This document shows, piece after piece, positions 11,678-19,912 of a stretch of DNA of 64,000 bases. This DNA is from Changchengzhania lutea. Lineage in GTDB: Bacteria > Bacteroidota > Bacteroidia > Flavobacteriales > Flavobacteriaceae. The position numbers were made by a program, and so were the translations under genes. The notes under the pieces were generated by a model. That model was not told the origin of the DNA. It saw only the letters and a list, made by a program, of their open reading frames with translations, and ran no database searches. Positions within the stretch are counted from its first letter, which is position 1. Each line of letters starts with the position of its first letter. The stretch covers positions 3,224,499-3,288,498 of the forward strand of contig NZ_CP039456.1 in the NCBI RefSeq assembly GCF_006974145.1, in the 5' to 3' direction.

Positions 11678-11685
11678 TATGTTTG
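11678..11685 (+). promoter_or_regulatory. -7 element upstream of the YdjM-like gene
   Basis: TATGTTTG matches TAnnTTTG exactly and lies 20 bp before the ATG at 11706. No good -33 TTTG was seen at the usual spacing. Confidence 0.45.
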
Positions 11686-11705
11686 TTTTCTTAAAAAAGT
11701 AATTT

Positions 11706-12722
11706 ATGGATTCCCTAACCCAAATTGTCCTTGGTGCCGCCTGTGGTGAAGCAGTCTTAGGCAAGAAAATTGGTAACAAGGCATTATTATTTGGAGCCAT
11801 AGGCGGTACTATTCCAGATTTGGATGTTTTTGTTGGGAATTTGCTCTATAACAATAACATTGACGAGATGCTTTTTCACAGAGGGTTTATGCATTCCATT
11901 CTATTTTCTGTATTGGGAGCGTTTTTATTTGGGTGGTTGTTTTATAAATTATATGATACAAAAAGTAGAAAGCACACTACCCAATTGAAAGATTGGATAA
12001 TACTCTTTTTTCTAGCTCTATTTACACATATTATTTTAGATTGTTTTACACCCTATGGCACCCAGTTATTTACACCATTTAATGATTATCGGGTGGCGTG
12101 TGATAATATTGCGGTAGCAGATCCTCTCTATACGCTGCCTTTTCTAATTTGTATGCTTGTGCTTATGTTTTATAAAAGACATAGCAAAAAACGCCTACTT
12201 TGGTTAAAGTTAGGCGTTGGAATCAGTTCGGTTTATATGCTTTTTACGGTCGTTAATAAAATGTATATGGATTCTGTTTTTGAAACCTCATTTCATTTTG
12301 CAAATATTCCGTATTCCCGATTTAGAGCGCAGCCTACTATTTTGAACAACGTGCTATGGTACGGCATTGCCGAAACCAAAGACGACTATTATGTGGGTTA
12401 TTATTCATTGTTCGATAAAGCGTCATTGACGAGCGATTTTAAGAAAATTCCTAAAAATCGTTTACCCTTGGTTAGTGAAGACTTGGATGCACTCTCATGG
12501 TTTAGTGATGGGTATTACAATATCTATGAAATGGAAAATGATACATATCATTATAATGATTTACGTTATCCGCTTTTAAAACAAGAGAACCCTAAATCTT
12601 TCGTGTTTAGTCTTATACTATATAAAGACGAAAATCGATTAAATATGAAACCTTTTGAACCTGAAGCAGATGATTTTAAAACATCGATTTCAAATTTATG
12701 GGAACGCCTAAAAGGTATTTAG
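11706..12722 (+). CDS. YdjM-family inner-membrane metal-dependent hydrolase
   Basis: 338-aa membrane protein of the LexA-regulated YdjM / DUF457 type. It starts with MDSLTQIVLGAACGEAVLGKK, followed by the conserved acidic GTIPDLDVF (about residue 38), HRGFMHS (about residue 60) and HIILDCFTPYGTQLFTPF (about residue 120), which form the putative metal-binding site on the membrane side. The first 180 residues hold four or five membrane segments; the C-terminal 150 residues are soluble. The physiological substrate is unknown. It is convergent with the PLP enzyme gene, whose stop is 10 bp away. Confidence 0.88.
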   Translation: MDSLTQIVLGAACGEAVLGKKIGNKALLFGAIGGTIPDLDVFVGNLLYNNNIDEMLFHRGFMHSILFSVLGAFLFGWLFYKLYDTKSRKHTTQLKDWIILFFLALFTHIILDCFTPYGTQLFTPFNDYRVACDNIAVADPLYTLPFLICMLVLMFYKRHSKKRLLWLKLGVGISSVYMLFTVVNKMYMDSVFETSFHFANIPYSRFRAQPTILNNVLWYGIAETKDDYYVGYYSLFDKASLTSDFKKIPKNRLPLVSEDLDALSWFSDGYYNIYEMENDTYHYNDLRYPLLKQENPKSFVFSLILYKDENRLNMKPFEPEADDFKTSISNLWERLKGI

Positions 12723-12731
12723 AAGAAACCC

Positions 12732-13937
12732 CTAGGAATTCAAAATATGTAGGGACTTCATACAGTCACGCATCATGTTGTAGGTGCGCTCAATATCGGC
12801 ATCCAACCCAATTGAAAAACGAATTAAACCATCACTTAAGCCCATGGCAGCTTGTTCATTCTCAGGTATTTCAGACGATGTGGAACTTCCAGGAGCACTA
12901 AATAAGGTTTTATAAAATCCTAAACTCACGGCTAGGTAACCTAAGTTTTTATGTTGCATCATTTCCATAAGCGCATTTGCGGTTTCTATAGAGCCCACAT
13001 CAATCGTCAGCATGCCGCCAAAACCATATTGAGGATTCATCATGCGCTTAAATAAGTCATGTGACGGATGCGATTTTAGACCTGGATATACCGTTTTTAA
13101 GCCGTCAGCTTCAAATTTTTCAGCAAGATATAAACCGTTTTTGCTATGCTGTTGCATTCTAATATGAAGTGTTCTTAAATTTTTTAGAATAGAAGCAGCT
13201 CTTAAACTGTCCATTGTTGAACCCAATAGCATGCAAGCGCCATCATTTACACTGCGTAAATCATTTATGAATTCTTGGGTACCACATACCACACCACCAA
13301 CCGTATCGCTGGAGCCGTTAATGAATTTTGTTAAACTATGAATAACAATATCGGCACCCAATTCTGCTGGGGAAATTGAAAGTGGTGAAAAGGTATTATC
13401 TACTATTAATTTTAAATTGTATTTTTTTGCTAATGCTGCTAAACCTTCTATATCGGCCACTTCTAAAAGCGGATTACTCACAGATTCGCAGTACAGCACT
13501 TTTGTGTGTTCTGTTATGGCAGCTTCTACACTATCTAGTTTTGTAATATCCACAAATTTGGTTTTAATATGAAATCGCGGTGTAAAGTTCTTTAAGAAGG
13601 CGTAAGTGCCACCGTAAATCGTTCGGCTAGACACAATATGGTCGCCTGCACCGCATAACTGCAATAACACTGGCGTAATCGCGCCCATACCTGAAGCGGT
13701 TACATTTGCTGTTTCTGTACCTTCCATAGCCGCTAAAGCTTCACCTAAATATAAATTAGAAGGGGTGGAGTGACGGGAATATAAATAACAGCCATCTGCG
13801 TTACCTTCAAACGTGTCGAACATGGTTTTTGCAGAAAGAAAGGTGTATGTTGATGAATCTGAAATAGAAGGATTAACCCCTCCAAATTCTCCAAAGTATT
13901 GTAAGTCTTGTATATTGTTAGCAGGTTTGAAAGCCAT
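12732..13937 (-). CDS. Cys/Met-metabolism PLP-dependent enzyme (methionine gamma-lyase-like)
   Basis: 401-aa fold-type I PLP enzyme of the cystathionine gamma-synthase / methionine gamma-lyase family. Visible marks are YLYSRHSTPSN (the phosphate-binding YxR, about residue 53), SGMGAITPVLL (about residue 82), the VDNTFSP aspartate (about residue 180) and the PLP lysine in HSLTKFINGSSD (about residue 204). The family's usual GHSD after the lysine is GSSD here. Which of gamma-lyase, gamma-synthase or beta-lyase activities applies cannot be decided. The divergent Lrp regulator 157 bp away is a likely controller of this gene. Confidence 0.87.
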   Translation of the reverse strand: MAFKPANNIQDLQYFGEFGGVNPSISDSSTYTFLSAKTMFDTFEGNADGCYLYSRHSTPSNLYLGEALAAMEGTETANVTASGMGAITPVLLQLCGAGDHIVSSRTIYGGTYAFLKNFTPRFHIKTKFVDITKLDSVEAAITEHTKVLYCESVSNPLLEVADIEGLAALAKKYNLKLIVDNTFSPLSISPAELGADIVIHSLTKFINGSSDTVGGVVCGTQEFINDLRSVNDGACMLLGSTMDSLRAASILKNLRTLHIRMQQHSKNGLYLAEKFEADGLKTVYPGLKSHPSHDLFKRMMNPQYGFGGMLTIDVGSIETANALMEMMQHKNLGYLAVSLGFYKTLFSAPGSSTSSEIPENEQAAMGLSDGLIRFSIGLDADIERTYNMMRDCMKSLHILNS

Positions 13938-14051
13938 AATTATAAGTTTTTATTTAAACAAATTACGAATAATTAAGACTATAAAACAATATAAGATGAA
14001 TTATACAGAAAATAAATCTAATATAATATCTATTTATAGATAAATAAATTA

Positions 14052-14059
14052 TAAATTTG
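14052..14059 (+). promoter_or_regulatory. -7 element of the lrp-like gene
   Basis: TAAATTTG matches TAnnTTTG and lies 36 bp before the ATG at 14095. The divergent spacer upstream is extremely AT-rich with an interrupted palindrome around ATCTATTTATAGAT (14026-14039), a candidate Lrp-binding site. Confidence 0.45.
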
Positions 14060-14094
14060 AGCTTATTACAGGATTACATGATAATTTATCAACT

Positions 14095-14553
14095 ATGATT
14101 TTTGACGCCACCGATAAAAAGCTATTGGAATACTTACAACAGGACAGCAAGCAAACCAATAAAGAGCTTTCCAATAAATTGAACCTATCGGTCACGGCGG
14201 TTTACGAACGTATTAAAAAACTTGAAAAAGAAGGCTTTATAAGTAAGTATGTGGCATTGGTGGATAAAGAAAAAATAAACAGAGCCTTTGTCGTTTTTTG
14301 CCATATTAAACTGGTACAGCACAGTCAAGCATATGTGGTTAAATTTGAACGCGAAGTGGCCAACTTAACAGAGGTTTTGGAGTGTTATCACATCAGTGGT
14401 GATTATGATTATCTTCTAAAAGTTTTAGTAAAGGATATGGTAGCCTTTAGGGAGTTTATGGTGAATAAGCTCACCACGATTAACCATATTGGGAGTACAC
14501 AAAGTATGTTTGTTATTAATGAGGTCAAGCATTCCACTGAAATTAATGTATGA
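14095..14553 (+). CDS. Lrp/AsnC-family transcriptional regulator
   Basis: 152-aa regulator with an N-terminal helix-turn-helix (DKKLLEYLQQDSKQTNKELSNKLNLSVTAVYERIKKLEKEG, residues 5-46) and a C-terminal RAM ligand-binding domain containing the family's HISGDYDYLLKV (about residue 102). It probably senses an amino acid and controls the divergent Cys/Met PLP enzyme. Its stop overlaps the start of the CPBP gene by 4 bp (ATGA), so the two are translationally coupled. Confidence 0.93.
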   Translation: MIFDATDKKLLEYLQQDSKQTNKELSNKLNLSVTAVYERIKKLEKEGFISKYVALVDKEKINRAFVVFCHIKLVQHSQAYVVKFEREVANLTEVLECYHISGDYDYLLKVLVKDMVAFREFMVNKLTTINHIGSTQSMFVINEVKHSTEINV

Positions 14554-15194
14554 TGAACTCGTTTAATATGAAAACACTCACGTATCGTGGTTTAGAATTT
14601 TTAATTATTTTTATTCTGTTGCCGGTTAGTTTTACTATAAATTATTCTATTTGGGTAAAATTGCTACTCGGTGTTTTTGGCTTTGTATATATTATTTTTG
14701 TGCTTTTAAAAGTGCATAATATAAAATTTAAAGTAGCGCCCCATCTTAACTGGAAAGCCTTTTGGAAACACACCTTATTTAAGGGGATTGTTATTGCCAC
14801 CATCACTATTATTTTTGTTTGGATTACAGATAAATCGCTGCTATTTCATGTGGTATGGAATAAACCCATGCTTTGGGTTATCATTGTAGTTTTGTATTCG
14901 GTTTTTTCGGTATATCCCCAAGAGTTAATTTACAGGACTTTCTTTTTTGAACGCTATCGATCGGTATTTAAAAGTGATGATCTATTCATTTTTATTAATG
15001 CCCTGGTTTTTGCTTTGGCGCACGTGTTATTTAAAAATGTTTTGGTTTTGATATTAACCTTTTTTGGAGGATTGCTTTTTGCAATCACGTACAGAAAAAC
15101 CCAATCTACTTTATTGGTATCTATAGAGCATGCTATCTATGGTAGTTGTTTGTTTACGGTTGGCATGGGTGAAATGCTTGGGTTTCCTGTATAA
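14550..15194 (+). CDS. CPBP-family intramembrane metalloprotease (copy A, intact)
   Basis: 214-aa membrane protein with about seven membrane segments and the CPBP (ABI/CAAX protease-like) motifs. Motif 1 is PQELIYRTFFFERY (residues 127-140), with E, R and the second E in place but a Q where many members have the first of two glutamates. Motif 2 is ALAHVLFKN (about residue 156), and the last helix has EHAIYGSCLF. Such proteins cleave or modify membrane substrates or act in bacteriocin immunity; the target here is unknown. It overlaps lrp by 4 bp. A decayed second copy of its 3' end lies at 17590-17854, ahead of the second copy of the downstream genes. Confidence 0.85.
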   Translation: MMNSFNMKTLTYRGLEFLIIFILLPVSFTINYSIWVKLLLGVFGFVYIIFVLLKVHNIKFKVAPHLNWKAFWKHTLFKGIVIATITIIFVWITDKSLLFHVVWNKPMLWVIIVVLYSVFSVYPQELIYRTFFFERYRSVFKSDDLFIFINALVFALAHVLFKNVLVLILTFFGGLLFAITYRKTQSTLLVSIEHAIYGSCLFTVGMGEMLGFPV

Positions 15195-15292
15195 ATTATG
15201 GATGAAATGTTATTTTAAGGCACAAAGCTTTAGGTTGGTTAAATCTTTTTAGTATTTTAGAGCAGCTATTACTAACTAACCAAATTATAAAT

Positions 15293-15808
15293 ATGAAAAA
15301 ATTAGCGTACATTATTTTAGGATTGATTATTGGAGCCATACTTACTTACCTTTTTTGTCCGAGACAATTAGATATACCAACTGCAGATACTAAAGGCAAT
15401 AAACCCCCAGGCGTTATTACTATTTTAGAAGCCGAAGAATTAAGCGCCAATTGGGAAAAGAATAATAAAACCGAAATAGATTCTACTATAGACGTTGAAG
15501 GTCCAAGAAAACCGATGCGTTCGACCATGTGGACCTTAAAGGATGTGGAAGACTATTTATATTATGCAAAACATCAGTCGGACACGATAGGCTTTTCCAT
15601 GACGGGCGTTCGCGTGTATTTGGGAAATTATGGTGAAAATGCTGAGCGAAGTAAAAAAAATAGAAACACCATGTTTATAGTGCCAACAGGTTATAAAAAG
15701 ATATCTAAAGGAAGTGTGATTCCAAACCTTTTAAATGCAAAAGATGAAGATATTCCTGTTGATCCTTTAAATGAAGGTGATGGAGGTGACGGAGGATATC
15801 CCCAATAA
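15293..15808 (+). CDS. Membrane-anchored hypothetical protein, copy A
   Basis: 171-aa protein not assigned to a named family. An N-terminal membrane anchor (residues 4-22, LAYIILGLIIGAILTYLFC) is followed by a soluble domain with TMWTLKDVEDYLYYAK, SMTGVRVYLGNYGEN and NTMFIVPTGY, then a Gly/Asp-rich tail. The order of a 'GVRVYLG' strand and a 'T-x-F-I-V-P' strand recalls small uncharacterised Flavobacteriaceae proteins. It is about four fifths identical to copy B at 17954. The upstream 80 bp are also conserved in copy B, so the promoter was duplicated with it. It is probably extracytoplasmic; function unknown. Confidence 0.85.
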   Translation: MKKLAYIILGLIIGAILTYLFCPRQLDIPTADTKGNKPPGVITILEAEELSANWEKNNKTEIDSTIDVEGPRKPMRSTMWTLKDVEDYLYYAKHQSDTIGFSMTGVRVYLGNYGENAERSKKNRNTMFIVPTGYKKISKGSVIPNLLNAKDEDIPVDPLNEGDGGDGGYPQ

Positions 15809-15814
15809 ATATCC

Positions 15815-16549
15815 GTGATTGAGTTTCTCTTAGCACATTATTCGCTCCTAACACACACGTTGGAGTTTTTAGCAGCTGTTACAGGTATTTTTTGTTACAA
15901 AAAATACAAAGATACTGCAGCTAAATATTTTATTTATTTTCTTATTATTATTGCGTTTTCAGATTCCTTCAATTATTACGCATTTTATGTTAATCCGAAT
16001 AAGGCTTTAAGTTTTTTAATTGGGACAAGATTTGAAAAAAACCATTGGTGGACTACGTTATATTGGAAAATCGGAGCCATTATGTTTTTCGCTTTTTACT
16101 ATCGAAAAATTTTACTCTCAAAAGTTTTTAAAAATATTATTAAGTATGCTAGTTATGGTTTTTTATCAATCTCAGCTATTTATATTTTATTTTATTTTGA
16201 CGAATTCTTTTATAAATTTTTTCCAATAATAAGTGTGTTAGGTGCTGTTATAGTGTTTTTATGTACCGTTTTTTATTTTTTGGAAATATTGCAAAGCGAT
16301 GATATATTAACCTTTTATAGATCATTGAATTTTTACATTAGTGTCGCTATTTTTATTTGGTGGCTTATTATAACACCTCTTGTTTTTTATAACATATATT
16401 TTACATACGAAATTGGTAACCCTAATAGAGACTGGAATTTTGTGTTATTAAGAAGGCAAATCTATTTATTTTCAAATATATTTATGTATTTAACTTTTAC
16501 CTATGCTCTCATATGGTGTCAGCCTGAAAGCAATGAAAATATATGTTAG
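15815..16549 (+). CDS. Multi-pass membrane protein (244 aa), copy A
   Basis: Integral membrane protein with about seven predicted helices and no family I recognise. It starts at a GTG 6 bp after the upstream stop (MIEFLLAHYSLLTHTLEFLAA once translated). Distinctive features are KNHWWTTLYW in the first half, IFIWWLIITP in the second, and the C-terminal DWNFVLLRRQIYLFSNIFMYL. The same motifs recur in copy B (18477) and, more distantly, in the 235-aa protein at 19205, so these form one paralogous family. Its first 75 residues are nearly identical to copy B while the middle has diverged. It overlaps the next (broken) gene by 7 bp. Given the kinase at the end of copy B, a sensor role is a reasonable inference. 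Confidence 0.85.
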   Translation: MIEFLLAHYSLLTHTLEFLAAVTGIFCYKKYKDTAAKYFIYFLIIIAFSDSFNYYAFYVNPNKALSFLIGTRFEKNHWWTTLYWKIGAIMFFAFYYRKILLSKVFKNIIKYASYGFLSISAIYILFYFDEFFYKFFPIISVLGAVIVFLCTVFYFLEILQSDDILTFYRSLNFYISVAIFIWWLIITPLVFYNIYFTYEIGNPNRDWNFVLLRRQIYLFSNIFMYLTFTYALIWCQPESNENIC

Positions 16550-16776
16550 AATTTCTAACAGCACATTTCAATTTTATAGTCTATGGTTTCGAGATCGTAT
16601 CTGCCGCCATTGGTCTTGTATATTATAAAAAGTATAAAAACACGACCACCCTTATTTTTATATAATTTTTGCTGTATACTGTTTTTGTGGAACTTGGAGG
16701 CGTCAGTCTTGTCTATTTCAAGCACACCACAATCATTCAGTTCGTTCGTGGTTTTGTGATTAGAGCGATGACTTGG
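16543..16776 (+). pseudogene. Truncated copy of the 235-aa membrane protein gene
   Basis: The start matches the intact gene at 19205 codon for codon (MLEFLTAHF, then YYKKYKNTTT). A TAA at 16663-16665 replaces the tyrosine codon 41 of the intact copy. Beyond it the frame continues to match (YTVFVEL, SLVYF, IIQF, R-x-MTWY) until about 16776, where similarity ends abruptly at an IS-like terminus (GAGACCGTTGCAAAAGG from 16783). It is therefore dead by both a nonsense mutation and a 3' truncation. Confidence 0.88.
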
Positions 16777-17040
16777 TATACTGAGACCGTTGCAAAAGGC
16801 CACACATGTCTCAAAAAAGGATTTATTAAGAATAGAAAGTCCATTAGATGTTGCTGTGAAAAAGATAGGTAGAGAACCCAATAAGCAGGGCGCTCTATGT
16901 CAATTAAAGCATTATTAATATTTTTCCATAATAGAAATACATTAATTTAGTGTAAAACTAAAAGGACATATTGCTTTTGATAAATAAATTTGAAGAAAAA
17001 TCATATATTTGAAACGGAAATTTACTAATTTTAATCGAAA
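16777..17040. mobile_element. IS-like end and unassigned debris at duplication junction
   Basis: GAGACCGTTGCAAAAGG at 16783 resembles the terminal inverted repeats of IS5-type elements of Bacteroidota. It begins exactly where the membrane-protein homology stops. The following 260 bp hold no complete gene; a plus-strand frame (LRPLQKATHVSKKDLL and on to about 16919) may be the end of a transposase, but I cannot assign it. No matching opposite end was found. Confidence 0.4.
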
Positions 17041-17045
17041 GAATT

Positions 17046-17318
17046 CCTCGAGGCTCTGCCTCGGGGTTTAGCTGAAAAGTTTGAAAAATGGAGAGTTTTT
17101 CATAACACTTTGAAAAAGTGTACTTTCGGATTATGAGTGAGCATATTTTAAAAAGAGACAACAAAACCCTGTTGCTGTATCATTTAGTTTTTCCATTGAA
17201 ATATCAAAAGGCAGTTATAACAAAAGAAATAGGAGAGGGTTTGAAAGATATTTATTACAAACTAAAGAAACACGTTGTGCACTATTTAAGAAAAACTACA
17301 TTTGAAATAATAAATTGA
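17046..17318 (+). mobile_element. IS200/IS605 remnant: end hairpin plus truncated TnpA
   Basis: A 9-bp hairpin (CCTCGAGGC-TCT-GCCTCGGGG, 17047-17067) is the kind of subterminal structure recognised by Y1 (HUH) transposases. Seventy bp further an ATG at 17133 opens a frame with KRDNKTLLLYHLVFPLKY, the N-terminus of IS200/IS605 TnpA including the start of its first beta strand. The frame ends after about 61 codons, and the HUH motif and catalytic tyrosine are missing. This is a dead element remnant. Confidence 0.75.
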
Positions 17319-17404
17319 TGAATAAACATTATTTAATAATTTCTATATTTTCAATACTATCACTGATGTCTTGTGACCCACACTATAACTCGGTTTTCCT
17401 GTAG
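17318..17404 (+). pseudogene. N-terminal stub of a lipoprotein gene
   Basis: 28 codons beginning at an ATG that overlaps the TnpA remnant stop (TGATG). They encode a lysine/histidine start, a hydrophobic stretch (YLIISIFSILSLM) and a lipobox ending SLMSC, then DPHYNSV. The frame runs straight into an IS5 transposase fragment in the opposite orientation at about 17392 and stops. It looks like a lipoprotein gene cut by an IS-mediated rearrangement. Confidence 0.6.
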
Positions 17405-17558
17405 CACTTTTCCCTTTGGTATAGTGCCGTTTTAAAACCTTTATGATGGGTTGCCAATCTAAAAGGGTATTGATTTGTGTGAAAAACGTGCGCTTTATTT
17501 TGCGTGAACGCATATCGCAAATGCTATCGGCTAAGGTGGGGTGCTTTACTAATTCCAT
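17392..17558 (-). mobile_element. IS5-family transposase N-terminal fragment
   Basis: On the minus strand a frame of about 55 codons reads MELVKHPTLADSICD ... NTLLDWQPI ... YTKGKSATGKPSY, the N-terminal region of IS5-family transposases of Bacteroidota. The normal continuation (a GLLLFKM-type helix and the DDE domain) is missing because homology ends at the lipoprotein stub near 17392. It may pair with the IS-like end at 16783, but the element is deleted in between. Confidence 0.7.
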
Positions 17559-17589
17559 AAATAAAAGATACGGAATATTACAAAATTAT

Positions 17590-17854
17590 ACAACTCCTTT
17601 CAACGGTCTTATACTTATACTGTATTTAAAAGTGATAATCTATTCATTTTTATTAATGCCTTGGTTTTTGCTTTGGAGCATGTATTCTTTAAAAATGTTT
17701 TGGTTTTGATATTAACCTTTTTTTTGAAGGATTGCTTTTTTCAATCACGTACAGAAAAACCCAATCTACTTTATTGGTAACTATAGAGCATGCTCTATAT
17801 AATAGTTGGTTATTTACCGTTGGTATGGGCGAAATGCTTGGGTTTCCTACATAA
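17590..17854 (+). pseudogene. CPBP protease gene fragment (copy B of the duplication)
   Basis: This stretch aligns with the last 240 bp of the CPBP gene (14950-15194), including the segments coding for LFIFINAL, FKNVLVLILTF, ITYRKTQSTLLV and EHALY...LFTVGMGEMLGFP. The 5' two thirds of the gene are absent and extra T residues near 17721-17729 break the frame. It marks the left end of the second copy of the duplicated segment. Confidence 0.85.
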
Positions 17855-17953
17855 ATTATCGACGAAATGTTATTTTAAGAAACAAAGCCTTAGGTTGCTC
17901 AAATCTTTTTACTAATTTAGACCAGCCTATTACTAACTACCCAAATTATAAAT

Positions 17954-18469
17954 ATGAAAAAATTAGCGTACTTTATTGTGGGATTGATTATTGGAGCCCT
18001 TTTAACCTACTATTTTTGTCCAGGGCTAGTAGACATGCCAACCATGGATGCTAAAGTGGATAAACCCACAGGCGTCATTACTATTATAGAAGCCGAGGAA
18101 TTAAGTGTCAATTGGGAGAAAAATAATAAAACCGAAATAGATTCTACTATAGACGTTGAAGAACCAAGAAAACCAATGCGCACGACCATGTGGACCTTAA
18201 AAGATGTGGAAGACTATCTGTATTATGCAAAACATCAATCGGACACGATAGGCTTTACCATGACGGGCGTTCGCGTGTATTTGGGAAATTATGGTGAAAA
18301 TGCTGAGCCAAGTAAAAAAAACAGGAACACCATGTTTATTGTGCCAACAGGGTATAAAAACACCTCTAAAGCTAGTAGTGCTCCAAATTTCAATCTTGTT
18401 AAAGAGGAAGATATTCCTGTTGATCCTTTAAATCAAGGTGGTGGTGGTGACGGAGGATATCCCCAATAA
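17954..18469 (+). CDS. Membrane-anchored hypothetical protein, copy B
   Basis: 171 aa, same length as copy A at 15293 and about 82% identical by eye. Differences cluster in the anchor and in residues 24-40 and 135-155. The central motifs TMWTLKDVEDYLYYAKHQSD, TGVRVYLGNYGENA and NTMFIVPTGY and the C-terminal GDGGYPQ are unchanged, so the soluble core is under constraint in both copies. The cysteine at the end of the anchor (FCP, residue 22) is also kept. It is the first gene of the complete four-gene operon ending in the histidine kinase. Function unknown. Confidence 0.87.
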   Translation: MKKLAYFIVGLIIGALLTYYFCPGLVDMPTMDAKVDKPTGVITIIEAEELSVNWEKNNKTEIDSTIDVEEPRKPMRTTMWTLKDVEDYLYYAKHQSDTIGFTMTGVRVYLGNYGENAEPSKKNRNTMFIVPTGYKNTSKASSAPNFNLVKEEDIPVDPLNQGGGGDGGYPQ

Positions 18470-18476
18470 ATAATCC

Positions 18477-19211
18477 GTGATTGAGTTTCTCTTAGCACAT
18501 TATTCGCTCTTAACACATACGTTGGAATTTTTAGCAGCTGTTACTGGTATTTTTTGTTACAAAAAGTACAAAGAGACAGCTGCTAAGTATTTTATTTATT
18601 TTCTGATTATTATTGCTATTTCTGATTCTTTAAACTATTACACATTTTATGTTAGACCAAATAAGGCTTTGAGTTTTTTAATAGGTACAAAATTTGAAAA
18701 AAATCATTGGTGGTCTACATTATATTGGGATATAGGTACAATACTATTTTATGTTTTTTATTTTTTCAAAGTTTTAAAAAAACATTTATTTAAAAGCATC
18801 ATAAAATATTCAGGCTTTACTTTTTTAATGTTTTCATTAGTTTATATAGCACTAAACTGGGATTTGTTTTTTGTTCAGTTTTTCACAGTTCTTGATGTTT
18901 TAGGTGCTATAATAATTATTATGTGTTCAGTGTTTTATTTTATTGAAATTTTGATAAGTGATAAAATTTTAGAGTTCTATAATTCTATAAATTTTTATAT
19001 AAGCGTAACCATTTTTATTTGGTGGTTAATAATAACGCCACTATCATTTTATAATGTATATTTTACTTATAATATAGAAACATCTTTTTTAGATATGGAT
19101 TTTGTGTTATTAAGAAAGCAAATCTTTCTATATTCAAATATATTTATGTATTTAACTTTTACGTTCGCTCTGATATGGTGTCAGCCTGAAAGCGAGGAAA
19201 AAATATGCTAG
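18477..19211 (+). CDS. Multi-pass membrane protein (244 aa), copy B
   Basis: Same length as copy A at 15815 and the same GTG start context. The first 45 residues differ from copy A at essentially one position, whereas the middle (about residues 75-165) has drifted widely. The C-terminal block with FVLLRKQIFLYSNIFMYLTFTFALIWCQPES is kept. About seven helices are predicted. It overlaps the next gene by 7 bp, so the downstream protein is probably made by coupled translation. No recognised domain; a sensor or scaffold for the kinase at 19905 is inferred from operon structure. Confidence 0.87.
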   Translation: MIEFLLAHYSLLTHTLEFLAAVTGIFCYKKYKETAAKYFIYFLIIIAISDSLNYYTFYVRPNKALSFLIGTKFEKNHWWSTLYWDIGTILFYVFYFFKVLKKHLFKSIIKYSGFTFLMFSLVYIALNWDLFFVQFFTVLDVLGAIIIIMCSVFYFIEILISDKILEFYNSINFYISVTIFIWWLIITPLSFYNVYFTYNIETSFLDMDFVLLRKQIFLYSNIFMYLTFTFALIWCQPESEEKIC

Positions 19212-19912
19212 AATTCCTTACAGCACATTTTCATTTTATAGTTTATAGTTTTGAAATAGTTTCAGCTATCATAGGCCTTTTATATTACAAAAAATATAAA
19301 AACACGACCACACTCATTTTTATATACTTCTTGTTATATACGGTTTTTGTAGAGCTGTTAGGTGCTAGTTTGGTCTATTTCCAACACACAGCAATCATTC
19401 AATTTCTTCGTAGTTTTGGAATGAGATCGATGATTTGGTTTAACGTATTCTGGATGTTCGGGAGTGTCCTCTTTTTAGCATACTATTACCATGCTATTTT
19501 AAAAACCAAGCGTTATAAACAGTATGTTATTTTACTTTCGGCAGTTTTCGGAATGGTGTTTATAGGATATGTTATTTTTGATTTTCAAACCTTTCTGGTT
19601 GCCCACTCTCCAATCTATCAACTTTTAGGAGCAGCTACAATAACCATATGTATCACCATATATTTTATTGAATTATTAAATAGCCAAGATATATTAATTG
19701 CATTTCGAAGTGTAAGTTTTTATGTTTCTATTAGTATATTCTTTTGGTGGATCATTGTTACACCGGCGTTTTTATTTGATGCGTACAACACCGTAAGCGA
19801 TTGGGACTTTGTAAATTTAAGGCGCCGCATTTTCTTATTCGCAAATATATTTATGTATACTTGTTTTATTATTGGCCTCATTGTTTCCAAACCAGCTTTA
19901 AAAAATGATTAA
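19205..19912 (+). CDS. Multi-pass membrane protein (235 aa), paralogue of the 244-aa proteins
   Basis: Integral membrane protein with about seven helices. It shares the family's architecture: an MLEFLTAHF start, LLYYKKYKNT after the first helix, IFFWWIIVTP late in the protein and DWDFVNLRRRIFLFANIFMY near the C-terminus. It lacks the NHWW motif of the 244-aa members and has RSMIWFNVFWMFGS in that position. It overlaps both neighbours (7 bp upstream, 8 bp with the kinase), so all three are tightly coupled. A dead copy lies at 16543. Confidence 0.87.
   Translation: MLEFLTAHFHFIVYSFEIVSAIIGLLYYKKYKNTTTLIFIYFLLYTVFVELLGASLVYFQHTAIIQFLRSFGMRSMIWFNVFWMFGSVLFLAYYYHAILKTKRYKQYVILLSAVFGMVFIGYVIFDFQTFLVAHSPIYQLLGAATITICITIYFIELLNSQDILIAFRSVSFYVSISIFFWWIIVTPAFLFDAYNTVSDWDFVNLRRRIFLFANIFMYTCFIIGLIVSKPALKND

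Noticed and set aside
16555-16881. 108-codon minus-strand frame across the duplication junction
   Set aside because: It spans the truncated membrane-protein copy and IS-like debris, two unrelated sequences, so it cannot be a native gene.
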